Assembly: GCF_007994075.1 (NCBI RefSeq)
Contig: NZ_VIWU01000001.1
Coordinates: forward strand, 682,001-746,000
From: Pseudonocardia hierapolitana
Lineage (GTDB): Bacteria > Actinomycetota > Actinomycetes > Mycobacteriales > Pseudonocardiaceae
Reading direction: 5' to 3'
DNA: 64,000 nt
Shown here in pieces: positions 10,324 through 17,680 of the stretch (the stretch's first letter is position 1; every line of letters begins with the position of its first letter). A model generated the notes under the pieces. That model had not been told where the DNA came from and searched no databases. It saw nothing but the letters and a program-made list of their open reading frames with translations. A program made the position numbers and the translations under genes.

Positions 10324-10610
10324 CGCGCACCGCCGTCGAGCGGCACGGCGTCGAGGATCGCGGGTGTCCCCGGGTCGGTGACCCCGGCGTCGCGCCACGC
10401 GGCGCGCAGCTCGTCACCGCCCATGTGCGCCCGGGCCTGCGCCAGGTCGTCGAACTCGAAGAGCACCACGACCTCGTGCGGGTCCTGGCGGTTGCGGAAC
10501 AGGGTGGTGCTGCGGCAGCTCGCCGCGGCACGAGCGGGCGCGAGCCGGTCGAACACCTCCTTCCATCGGTCGAACTCCTCGAAGCGCTGGTGGACGAGCA
10601 CGTGTGGCAT
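10320..10610 (-). CDS. Small ABM-like (ferredoxin-fold dimeric barrel) protein
   Basis: A 96-residue protein with the pattern of the antibiotic-biosynthesis-monooxygenase superfamily: HVLVHQRFEEFDRWKEVFD at the N-terminus and a middle VVVLFEFDDLAQARAHM. Such proteins act as cofactor-free oxygenases, cyclases or stress proteins. It is first in a two-gene operon and translationally coupled to the FAD monooxygenase by an ATGA overlap, so it may act on the same substrate. No catalytic residue can be named with confidence. It is divergent from tetR across 89 bp carrying two palindromes. Confidence 0.75.
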   Translation of the reverse strand: MPHVLVHQRFEEFDRWKEVFDRLAPARAAASCRSTTLFRNRQDPHEVVVLFEFDDLAQARAHMGGDELRAAWRDAGVTDPGTPAILDAVPLDGGAR

Positions 10611-10627
10611 GGCCGCTTCCCTTCGTT

Positions 10628-10687
10628 GTCAACGTCTGTTGGCAAACACTCTAGGCGACGAGGGCACGTTTGCCAACAGCTGTTGAC
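10628..10687. promoter_or_regulatory. Two TetR operators in the divergent promoter region
   Basis: Two 16-bp near-palindromes built on the half-site CTGTTGRC: GTCAACGTCTGTTGGC at 10628-10643 and GCCAACAGCTGTTGAC at 10672-10687. They are also inverted relative to each other; an 11-nt block TGTTGGCAAAC / GTTTGCCAACA is an exact inverted repeat. The second directly abuts the TAGTAT -10 element of tetR, and the first lies just upstream of the monooxygenase operon. Confidence 0.75.
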
Positions 10688-10700
10688 TAGTATCTGGTCA
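10688..10700 (+). promoter_or_regulatory. Leaderless promoter of the TetR gene
   Basis: TAGTAT at 10688-10693 is followed by six bases and then the ATG at 10700. The operator at 10672-10687 occupies the -35 to -10 interval, which would give direct autorepression. Confidence 0.6.
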
Positions 10701-11269
10701 TGGCGTTCACCGACCGCTCGCTCCCGGCCCGCGAGGCGATCCTCGGCGCGGCCCGCGCACGCTTCGCCGCCGACGGGTACGACCGGGCCACCGTGCGGGC
10801 GATCGCAGCCGACGCGGGGGTCGACCCGTCGATGGTGATTCGCTATTTCGGCAGCAAGAGGCAGCTGTTCGCCCGCGCCGCGGTGTTCGACCTCCGGCTG
10901 CCCGACCTCACCGCCGCACCTCGCGAGCGGCTCGGCGACGTGCTCGCCACCCACCTGCTCGACCGCTGGGAGGGCGACGACGGCCTGCAGATCCTGCTCC
11001 GCACCGCGACCACCGACGACGACGCTGCGGAGCGGATGCGGGCGATCTTCGCCGGGCAGCTGGCCCCGCAGATCGCCGCGATCACGGGCGACGAAGCCAT
11101 CGCGTTCACCCGCGCCGGCCTCGTCGCCACCCAGGCGCTCGGCACCGCCCTGTGTCGCTACGTCCTGCGGCTGCCGCCGATCGTCGCCATGACACCGGCG
11201 GAGATCGTCACGTGGATCGCCCCCACCTTCCAGCGCTACCTGACGGGAGCGCGTCCGTTCAGCGGCTGA
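10700..11269 (+). CDS. TetR-family repressor
   Basis: A 189-residue regulator. Residues about 10-57 form the TetR helix-turn-helix, including ILGAARARFAADGYDRATVRAIA and DPSMVIRYFGSKRQLF. The rest is a divergent ligand-binding domain. It probably represses both itself and the divergent ABM-like/FAD-monooxygenase pair through the two palindromes between them, and is released by the monooxygenase substrate. The circuit is inferred from layout. No Shine-Dalgarno sequence precedes the ATG, which fits a leaderless message. Confidence 0.9.
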   Translation: MAFTDRSLPAREAILGAARARFAADGYDRATVRAIAADAGVDPSMVIRYFGSKRQLFARAAVFDLRLPDLTAAPRERLGDVLATHLLDRWEGDDGLQILLRTATTDDDAAERMRAIFAGQLAPQIAAITGDEAIAFTRAGLVATQALGTALCRYVLRLPPIVAMTPAEIVTWIAPTFQRYLTGARPFSG

Positions 11270-11343
11270 CCCGGCCGTCGGCACCCGGGCGGGAGACGTG
11301 TCGGCGCCGGACCGCCGTCGTCGGAGTGGCAGGCTCTGCGCCT

Positions 11344-12648
11344 GTGTCCGGGCTGCTCGACGCGCCGCTCCTGAGCGGCCCTCTCCCGGTGCTCGTCGGC
11401 GCAGCCGGCGTGGCCGGGGGGCTCTTCCTGCTCGCCGGGCGCTCCCGCCGCTGGTGGACGCGCACGGTGCCCGCCGTGCTGCTCGTCGCCGCTGCCGTGA
11501 CCGCGCTGCTGGCGGGGCTGGTCGACCAGGTCTGGCAGCCGTTCCCGGACGCGGTCCCGCTGCCGGTGCTGCTCCTCGTCGGGGCCGTGCTCGCCGCGAT
11601 CGGGCTCGCTGCGCTCGGGATGCGCGGGCGGCACTGGCCGGGCCGGGTGGGTGCGGTCGTGGCGGTGCTACTGGTGGTGGCGGGCTCCCTGGAGGGGATG
11701 AACGTCGTGTACCGGGAGTACCCGACCCTGCGCACGGCGATGGGACTGCCGGCCGTCGACGAGATCCCGTTCACGCAGGTCCCGCTGCGCGAGCAGGTCA
11801 TCGTCGCCCGGTCGGGGCTGCCGCTGTCGGCGATCTGGCGCCCACCGGCCGGGATGCCCGGCACCGGCGTCGTCACCGAGGTGACGATCCCGGCCACCGT
11901 GTCGGGCTTCACCGCGCGGCCGGCGTGGCTGTACCTGCCGCCGGCGTATCTGGCGCGGCCCCGGGCCCAGCTGCCCGTGCTCGTGCTGCTGTCCGGCCAG
12001 CCCGGGTCGCCCGACGACTGGCTGAACGGCGGCCGGCTCGCCGAGCGGATGGACGCCTTCGCCGCCGCCCACGACGGGCTCGCCCCCGTGGTCGTGATGC
12101 CCGACCACCTCGGCACCCCGCTCGACAACCCGCTGTGCATGGACTCCCGGCTCGGCAACGTCGCCACCTACCTGTCGGTGGACGTCCCCGCGTGGATCCG
12201 CGACACCCTGCAGGTCGACCCGAAGCCGTCCGGCTGGGCGATCGGCGGGTTCTCGAACGGCGGCACCTGCTCGTTGCAGATGGCCGTGAACGCGCCACAG
12301 GTGTACCCCACGTTCGTGGACATCTCCGGCGAGGCCGAACCGACGCTGGGCGACCACGCCTCCACCGTCCAGGCCGCGTTCGGCGGCGACGAGGCCGCGT
12401 TCGCGGCCGTCAACCCGCTCGACGTGCTGGCCAGGAAGGAGTTCCCCGACACAGCGGGCTTCCTCGTCGCAGGCGAGCAGGACACGGAGTACGGGCCGCA
12501 GGCGCAGCGGGTGTTCGCGGCCTGCGAGGCGGCCGGCATGGACGTGCGGCTGGACGTCAAGCCCGGCGGGCACACCTTCGAGGTGTGGGGCCCGGGCCTG
12601 GAGGACGCCCTGCCGTGGCTGGCCAGGCGGCTGGGGATGACGCCGTGA
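11344..12648 (+). CDS. Membrane-anchored esterase (antigen-85/esterase D-like alpha/beta hydrolase)
   Basis: A 434-residue protein. The first 120 or so residues contain four hydrophobic segments, and the remainder is a PF00756-type alpha/beta hydrolase outside the membrane. The nucleophile elbow is GGFSNGG (Ser304), the acid probably the Asp of AGEQDTEYG, and the base the His of PGGHTFEVW. The GTG at 11344 is preferred, but starts a few codons upstream (GTG 11326) cannot be excluded. The stop overlaps the mprF start by four bases (GTGA), so the two are cotranslated. In some bacteria a hydrolase paired with aminoacyl-phospholipid synthases removes the amino acid, a plausible but unproven role here. 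Confidence 0.8.
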   Translation: MSGLLDAPLLSGPLPVLVGAAGVAGGLFLLAGRSRRWWTRTVPAVLLVAAAVTALLAGLVDQVWQPFPDAVPLPVLLLVGAVLAAIGLAALGMRGRHWPGRVGAVVAVLLVVAGSLEGMNVVYREYPTLRTAMGLPAVDEIPFTQVPLREQVIVARSGLPLSAIWRPPAGMPGTGVVTEVTIPATVSGFTARPAWLYLPPAYLARPRAQLPVLVLLSGQPGSPDDWLNGGRLAERMDAFAAAHDGLAPVVVMPDHLGTPLDNPLCMDSRLGNVATYLSVDVPAWIRDTLQVDPKPSGWAIGGFSNGGTCSLQMAVNAPQVYPTFVDISGEAEPTLGDHASTVQAAFGGDEAAFAAVNPLDVLARKEFPDTAGFLVAGEQDTEYGPQAQRVFAACEAAGMDVRLDVKPGGHTFEVWGPGLEDALPWLARRLGMTP

Positions 12649-15119
12649 CCGGGCTACTCGGGGTCGCCCGGTCGTTGGTGCGGGTGATCCGGCGGGCGCC
12701 GCTCTCAGTCGCGTTCGTCGCGATGGTCTGGGCCTACGGGCTCGCGACGCGCAGCCTCCCCGGTGGCCCCAACGACCGCCTGATGGAGCACGTCGGCACC
12801 GGCGTCGGCCCGCTCGCCGCAGGCCGTTGGTGGACCCCGCTCTCGGCGATGCTGTGGTGGGGCACCGTCGGCGCGGCCGTCGCGACCACGGCGCTCGTGC
12901 TCCTCGGCGGCGCGATCGCCGAGCACCGGATCGGCGCGATGCGCACGGCGGCGCTGCTGGTCGGCACGCAGGTGGCCGGCACCCTGGTCGCACTCGGCCT
13001 CGTCGCGGCGGGGGCCGCCGTCAGGGGCGGTGGCTGGCCCAGCGATCTCGCCGCCCAGGTGGTCGTGGGCGCCGCGCCCGGCGCAGTCGGGCTCGTACTC
13101 GCGGTGAGCAGCACGCTCTCGGCACTGTGGCGGCGCAGGCTGCGGCTCCTCGTACTCGCCGCGCTGGTGATGCTGGTGGCGTACTCCGGCGAGCTGCCCG
13201 AGGTCATCATGCTGTGCTCCGGGCTGGTCGGGCTCGCCGCCGGTCGGCTGCTGGCCCCGCCCGACCGGCATCCCGGCCCCGCCAGCCGCACCGAGGTGCG
13301 GGTGCTCATCGCGCTGGTGGTGGCCGCCTCGGCCGTCGGCCCGCTCGTCGCGGCGATCTCCCGCGCCCCGATCGGCCCGCTGTCGGTGCTGCAGTTCGTG
13401 GTGCTCTCCCCGCCGCCGGACGCCGTGACCGTGCAGCAGATCTGCGCCACGGGTGACGCCGGCCTCTGCCGGAGCCTGCAGGCGCAGCTGCGCCTGTCGG
13501 GAATCGGCCCGGCGCTCGCATCCGTGATCCCCGTGCTGCTGCTGCTCGTGGTCGCCGACGGGCTGCGTCGCGGCAGGCGCGCCGCCCTCGTCGTCGGCAT
13601 CGCGCTGAACCTCGTGCTCGCCGTGCTCGGTGTGCTGCTCGCCGTGCTGGTGGTGTCCACGCCGGTCGAGCAGCTGATGGTCTACCAGGCCGCGCCCGGT
13701 GCGCGCCGGATCCTCGCGCTGGCGCTGCCGCCGCTCCTGCCGCTCGCCGTGGCCGTGCTGCTGTGGTGGACGCGCGACCGGTTCGCCGTGCGCGCCCCCG
13801 CCGGCACCTACCGCAAACTGCTGCTCACCGCCCTGGCCGTGCTCGCGGCCGTGAGCGCCCTGTACGTGGGGCTCGGCGCGGCCATCGCGGACCAGTTCGA
13901 CCGGCCGCCCACCCCCGGGCAGCTCCTCGCCGACCTGCCGGAGCGCTTCCTCCCGCCCGGCTACCTCGGCGAGATCGAACCCGACTTCCTGCCCCAGGGC
14001 TATCTCGCCACGCTCCTGTTCGAGTGGACCGGCGTCGTGTTCTGGCTGGTCGTGGCCATCGGCCTGCTCGCGACGTTCCGCCGCCCGCGCGCCGACCCGG
14101 AGGCCCGCGACACCGAGCGGGCCCGCGAGCTCGCCCGCCGCGGCGGCTCCAACCTCGGCTGGCTCGCGACGTGGCCCGGCAACTCCTACTGGTTCGACGC
14201 CCGCGGCGAGGCGGCCATCGCCCACCGGGTGATCGGCTCCGTCGCGCTCACCACCGCCGACCCGATCGGCACCCCCAGCGGCGACACCGTCGCCGAGTTC
14301 GCCGCGTTCTGCCGGGAGCACGGCTGGACCCCCGCGCTCTACAGCGTCACCGACGACACCCGGAAGGCGTGCGAGGCGCTGGGCTGGAGCTCGGTGCAGG
14401 TGGCCGAGGAGACCGTGCTGCCGCTGCCCGAGCTGACCTTCACCGGGAAGAAGTGGCAGGACGTGCGCACCGCGCTCAACCGCGCCGCGAAGGCCGGGAT
14501 CACCGCCGAGTGGATCCGCTACGCCGACGCCCCGCTCGCCCTCACCGACCAGATCCGCGCGATCAGCGAGGAGTGGGTCGCCGACAAGGGCCTCCCCGAG
14601 ATGGGCTTCACCCTCGGCGGCCTCGACGAGCTCGCCGACCAGGAGGTGCGTTGCCTGCTCGCGGTGGACGCCGACCGCACCGTGCACGGCGTCACCAGCT
14701 GGCTGCCCGTCCACCGCGACGGCGCCGTCGTCGGCTGGACCCTGGACTTCATGCGCCGCCGCGAGACCGGCTTCCGCGGCGTGATGGAGTTCCTCATCGC
14801 CTCGGCCGTGCAGCGGTTCCAGGAGGAGGACGCGCAGTTCCTGAGCCTGTCCGGGGCCCCGCTCGCCCGCCTCGACCGCGGCGAGCAGCCCGCCGCCCTG
14901 CAGCGCCTGCTCGACGTCATCGGCCACGCCCTCGAACCGGTGTACGGGTTCCGGTCGCTGCTCGCGTTCAAGGCGAAGTTCCAGCCGGAGTACCGGCCGC
15001 TGCACCTCTGCTACCCCGACCCCGCGGCCCTGCCCGCCATCGGCCTCGCGATAGCCCGCGCCTACCTGCCGGACGTGACGGCGAGGCAGTCGGCCCGCCT
15101 GCTGACGCGCCTACGCTGA
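12645..15119 (+). CDS. mprF: Lysylphosphatidylglycerol synthetase/flippase
   Basis: An 824-residue MprF-type protein. Residues about 1-480 hold many membrane helices. The start (GLATRSLPGGPNDRLMEHVGTG) resembles the rhomboid-like module found in actinobacterial versions. Residues about 485-820 are the DUF2156 tandem-GNAT synthase domain, with TWPGNSYWFDARGEAAIAHRV and EFLIASAVQRFQEEDAQFLSLSGAPLA. The enzyme transfers lysine or another amino acid from tRNA to phosphatidylglycerol, lowering surface charge and raising resistance to cationic peptides. No attached LysS domain is present. The GTG start lies inside the esterase stop region, and the pair forms a tight two-gene operon. Confidence 0.9.
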   Translation: MTGLLGVARSLVRVIRRAPLSVAFVAMVWAYGLATRSLPGGPNDRLMEHVGTGVGPLAAGRWWTPLSAMLWWGTVGAAVATTALVLLGGAIAEHRIGAMRTAALLVGTQVAGTLVALGLVAAGAAVRGGGWPSDLAAQVVVGAAPGAVGLVLAVSSTLSALWRRRLRLLVLAALVMLVAYSGELPEVIMLCSGLVGLAAGRLLAPPDRHPGPASRTEVRVLIALVVAASAVGPLVAAISRAPIGPLSVLQFVVLSPPPDAVTVQQICATGDAGLCRSLQAQLRLSGIGPALASVIPVLLLLVVADGLRRGRRAALVVGIALNLVLAVLGVLLAVLVVSTPVEQLMVYQAAPGARRILALALPPLLPLAVAVLLWWTRDRFAVRAPAGTYRKLLLTALAVLAAVSALYVGLGAAIADQFDRPPTPGQLLADLPERFLPPGYLGEIEPDFLPQGYLATLLFEWTGVVFWLVVAIGLLATFRRPRADPEARDTERARELARRGGSNLGWLATWPGNSYWFDARGEAAIAHRVIGSVALTTADPIGTPSGDTVAEFAAFCREHGWTPALYSVTDDTRKACEALGWSSVQVAEETVLPLPELTFTGKKWQDVRTALNRAAKAGITAEWIRYADAPLALTDQIRAISEEWVADKGLPEMGFTLGGLDELADQEVRCLLAVDADRTVHGVTSWLPVHRDGAVVGWTLDFMRRRETGFRGVMEFLIASAVQRFQEEDAQFLSLSGAPLARLDRGEQPAALQRLLDVIGHALEPVYGFRSLLAFKAKFQPEYRPLHLCYPDPAALPAIGLAIARAYLPDVTARQSARLLTRLR

Positions 15120-15158
15120 GGCCTCACCGGGCGGTGCGGCTCCACGCTCCCCGAGCCC

Positions 15159-15228
15159 GCTCACACACCCCGGCTCGGCCGACGCGCCCCGTCGACGGAT
15201 CGCGCGAGCCGGCGAGGGGTGCGTGAGC
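15159..15228. terminator. Long hairpin between mprF and the DUF397 gene
   Basis: GCTCACACACCCC (15159-15171) pairs with GGGGTGCGTGAGC (15216-15228) with one mismatch. An inner GGCTCG/CGAGCC pair strengthens it. It lies between convergent genes and can end both transcripts. Confidence 0.6.
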
Positions 15229-15257
15229 AATCGTCGGGTGCGTGGCGCCCGCCGGGG

Positions 15258-15470
15258 TCAGGCGTCGAACTCCCCGGCGCGGACGCCCGCCAGGAACTCG
15301 CGCCAGGCGGGTGCGGAGTGGACGTGCGGAGGGCGGGCCCGGTCCTTCGTGTCCCGGACGGCGACCACGCCGACGGGCAGGACGGCGACCTCGACGCAGC
15401 CGTCGCCACCTCCGTTGCCGCCGCTGAAACTGCTCTTCCGCCAGGCGCCTGAGGGATCCAGGGCGAGCAT
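15258..15470 (-). CDS. DUF397 protein
   Basis: A 70-residue protein with the DUF397 signature: WRKSSFSGGNGG near the N-terminus, CVEVA, VAVRDTKD in the middle, and the terminal FLAGVRAGEFD. DUF397 proteins occur almost only in actinomycetes, next to XRE/DUF5753 regulators, as in the Streptomyces whiJ-type clusters, and are thought to modulate their partner. It lies 22 bp downstream of the XRE gene on the same strand, so the pair is one transcription unit. Its biochemical action is unknown. Confidence 0.9.
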   Translation of the reverse strand: MLALDPSGAWRKSSFSGGNGGGDGCVEVAVLPVGVVAVRDTKDRARPPHVHSAPAWREFLAGVRAGEFDA

Positions 15471-15492
15471 CGGGCACCTCTCGCGGTCGCGG

Positions 15493-16332
15493 CTACATCT
15501 GCGCGGCCACCCGCTCGATCAGTGCGACCGACTCAGCCGGGCTGTGCGCGACCGTGCGCAGGTGGTCGAACACCAGCCTAGCCCGCGTGACGTCCTCCTC
15601 CTTGTCGACGTGCACGGCACCCATCGGGTGCTCGACGTACCCCATGTCCGGCTCGCCGAGACCCTCGAAGCTGAGCACGGTGAACGCACCGTCGATCCCG
15701 GGATGTGCTCCGATGCCGGTCGGGAGCACCTGGACCGTCACCGTCTCGAGTGAGGCGGCTTCAACCAGGCGTGCGAGCTGGGCGCGCATCACCGCGGTTC
15801 CACCCACCGGCCGGTGCAGCACCGACTCCTCGATCAGCGCGAAGAGCTCCAACGGCCGCTCCGCCGAGGTCAGGCGGGCCTGCCGGATCATCCGGACCGT
15901 CACGTCGCGTTCGAGGGTGGCCTCGCTGCGGCGGCGGAAGGACGTCTCGAACAGCGCCCTGGCGTAGTCCGCCGTCTGCAGGAGCCCGGGCACGTAGGTC
16001 ACCGTGAAGTCGCGGATCGTGCTCGCCTCGGCTTCGAGGGGGACGTAACCCCGGTCGTCCAGCCCGTAGGCCCGCCACCACCCCTTGGCGCTGGCCTCCC
16101 GGGTCAGCTCCAGGATCTCGGTCCACCGGTCGCCGCCGACGTCGAACAGGTCGAGCATGCTGCGCACGATGTGCACGTCGACGCCCTGGTGGGCGTTCTC
16201 GATGCGGCTGAGCTTGCTCGGGGAGAAGTCGAGCAGCGGCGCGGCCGCCTCGATGGTCAGGCCGGCGTGCACCCGCAGCTCCCGCAGGGTGCGCGCCAGC
16301 TGACGTCTCCGGACGAGGGAACCGTTGCGCAC
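15493..16332 (-). CDS. XRE-family regulator with DUF5753 domain (WhiJ-like)
   Basis: A 279-residue protein. Residues about 8-65 form a helix-turn-helix (LARTLRELRVHAGLTIEAAA, then FSPSKLSRIENAHQG). Residues about 90-275 form the DUF5753 domain, with YVPGLLQTADYARAL and VLPTGIGAHPGIDGAFTVL as landmarks. The GTG start at 16332 is placed by the GGGAGGG eight bases upstream. Relatives act in developmental or secondary-metabolite control with their DUF397 partner. A small cysteine-containing gene is divergently transcribed from the same 107-bp control region. Confidence 0.9.
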   Translation of the reverse strand: MRNGSLVRRRQLARTLRELRVHAGLTIEAAAPLLDFSPSKLSRIENAHQGVDVHIVRSMLDLFDVGGDRWTEILELTREASAKGWWRAYGLDDRGYVPLEAEASTIRDFTVTYVPGLLQTADYARALFETSFRRRSEATLERDVTVRMIRQARLTSAERPLELFALIEESVLHRPVGGTAVMRAQLARLVEAASLETVTVQVLPTGIGAHPGIDGAFTVLSFEGLGEPDMGYVEHPMGAVHVDKEEDVTRARLVFDHLRTVAHSPAESVALIERVAAQM

Positions 16333-16439
16333 GCCCCACCCTCCCCGCTCTCCGCGACCGCTCGACAACAGATCGTGGCAGGTGGGAGGTGTCAGGTGAA
16401 AGATCCAGCCGACACCGGCCACCCGGACCCTCCCCCGAC

Positions 16440-16679
16440 ATGCAGATCGAGGGGAAGCCCCGGGACCGGATCACCGAGGCCGGGGCCGTGATCGCCGGGT
16501 GGACGCGGTTGTGGTCGCAGCTGCTGGTGGTGCACGTCGCCGGGCCGGACGGGCGCTGCCGGGGCTGTCCGAGCAGCCTGAACGTCGCGCCGCTCTCGCC
16601 CTGCCGCCTGGCGGAGCTCGCCGGGGCGGCGCAGGCTGCGTACCGCGCGCAGAGCCGCGAGCGGGGTGCTCGCGCATGA
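16440..16679 (+). CDS. Small cysteine-containing hypothetical protein divergent from the XRE gene
   Basis: A 79-residue open frame starting at ATG 16440, with a helical, amphipathic first half (ITEAGAVIAGWTRLWSQLL) and three cysteines in a CRGC...SPCRL arrangement that could bind a metal. I do not recognise a named family. Coding status is supported by third-position GC, its position directly opposite the XRE/DUF397 pair, and a stop codon embedded in an inverted repeat shared with the convergent GNAT gene. No strong ribosome site is seen. Confidence 0.5.
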   Translation: MQIEGKPRDRITEAGAVIAGWTRLWSQLLVVHVAGPDGRCRGCPSSLNVAPLSPCRLAELAGAAQAAYRAQSRERGARA

Positions 16680-16772
16680 TCGTTCCCGGATCACCTCCAG
16701 CGCCCGTCCTAGGGCGCTCCGCGGCACCTCCGACTGATCGATCGTTCCGAGATTTCTCGAAACGATCATGCG
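16673..16772. terminator. Nested inverted repeats carrying the stop codons of two convergent genes
   Basis: CGCATGATCGTT (16673-16684) and AACGATCATGCG (16761-16772) are exact inverted copies. Each contains the TGA stop of one of the convergent genes (16677-16679 and 16766-16768). A tighter hairpin at 16740-16767 reuses the right arm with one mismatch. It probably terminates transcription in both directions. Confidence 0.6.
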
Positions 16773-17599
16773 ATGAACCGCAGCTCGACCGCGTCGTGCA
16801 CGGGGCGGTACCCGATGCGGGGGTAGAGCCGGTTGGTCGTGGGGTTGGCGAGGTCGGTGAAGAGCACCACCCGCTCCGCGCCGGCGTCGAGCGCCCACTG
16901 CGACGCCGCTGCCGTCACGGCCGCGGCGTAGCCGTGTCCGCGGTGCTCCGGCGGGGTGTAGACCGGCCCGATCCGGGACGCGCGGGCGATCACCGGCTTC
17001 GCGCACGCCTGCGCGACCGGCGTTCCGCCGACCTCCCATAGCATCTCGCCTGCCCCGAGCCGCAGGGAGCGGGTAACCAGACCCTCCGGGTCGTGCTCCT
17101 TGTCGTGCCCGGCCTCCGCGCCGAACGCCCGGCGCCACGCCCCGAGCAGCGGGATGTCGCCGGCCTCCGCGAGGCGGGCCCGCCCGGGCACCCCGTGCGG
17201 GGGTGCGAGCACGTCCAGCGCGAACAGTCGCGTCCGCATCGAAGGCTCCACCCGGCAGCCGGTGCGCGCGACGCGCGCGGCGGCGAACGCCTCGGCCTCG
17301 GCGACGGGTCCGTGCGCCCCGTCCGCGACGGGGTCCGCCTCGGCCAGCACCCGTTCGACGACCGCGGCGTGTCGCGCGGGCACGGCCGAGACGAGCGTCG
17401 CCCGGCCCGGCGACCGCAACGCCGCCCCCGTCACCTCGCCCGCTTCCTGCACGGTGAGCAGCACCGCGCTCGGCTCGCCGCCCCGGTGCATCGCGTCGAG
17501 CACGGTGAGCGCCATGGTGTGGCGCAGCGGGTCGGCCTGCAGGAGCGGGCCGGCGGCCGCGGCGAACGCGCGGGGGTCATCGTGCAGAACGATCTCCAT
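16766..17599 (-). CDS. GNAT N-acetyltransferase
   Basis: A 277-residue two-domain GNAT. The catalytic acetyl-CoA motif is VYTPPEHRGHGYAAAVTAA (about residues 215-233), the usual R/Q-x-x-G-x-G/A loop. The N-terminal half is a degenerate GNAT-like domain, as in many actinobacterial acetyltransferases. The C-terminal NPTTNRLYPRIGYRPV is the family's closing motif. Substrate unknown. It lies between the terminator of glnA2 and the XRE module with no operon partner. Confidence 0.82.
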   Translation of the reverse strand: MEIVLHDDPRAFAAAAGPLLQADPLRHTMALTVLDAMHRGGEPSAVLLTVQEAGEVTGAALRSPGRATLVSAVPARHAAVVERVLAEADPVADGAHGPVAEAEAFAAARVARTGCRVEPSMRTRLFALDVLAPPHGVPGRARLAEAGDIPLLGAWRRAFGAEAGHDKEHDPEGLVTRSLRLGAGEMLWEVGGTPVAQACAKPVIARASRIGPVYTPPEHRGHGYAAAVTAAASQWALDAGAERVVLFTDLANPTTNRLYPRIGYRPVHDAVELRFIA

Positions 17600-17623
17600 G
17601 CACCGACGATGCCGCCCCGGCCC

Positions 17624-17680
17624 GTGTCAGCAAAGCCACTTTCATGACGCCTGGCGTCGTGAAAGTGGCTTTGCCGACAC
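17624..17680. terminator. Strong hairpin terminator of glnA2
   Basis: A stem of about 26 bp with two mismatches, arms 17624-17649 and 17655-17680, with inner arms GCAAAGCCACTTTCATGACG and CGTCGTGAAAGTGGCTTTGC. It abuts the glnA2 stop (17681-17683). It shares the GCCACYTTCAYG theme with the hairpin at 4847-4883. Confidence 0.75.

Noticed and set aside
8902..10610. Part of a polyketide or antibiotic gene cluster
   Set aside because: No synthase, ketosynthase or export genes accompany the monooxygenase pair; it looks like a stand-alone detoxification or degradation operon.
13763..15226. Arg-rich 487-codon frame inside mprF
   Set aside because: Out-of-frame shadow of the synthase domain.
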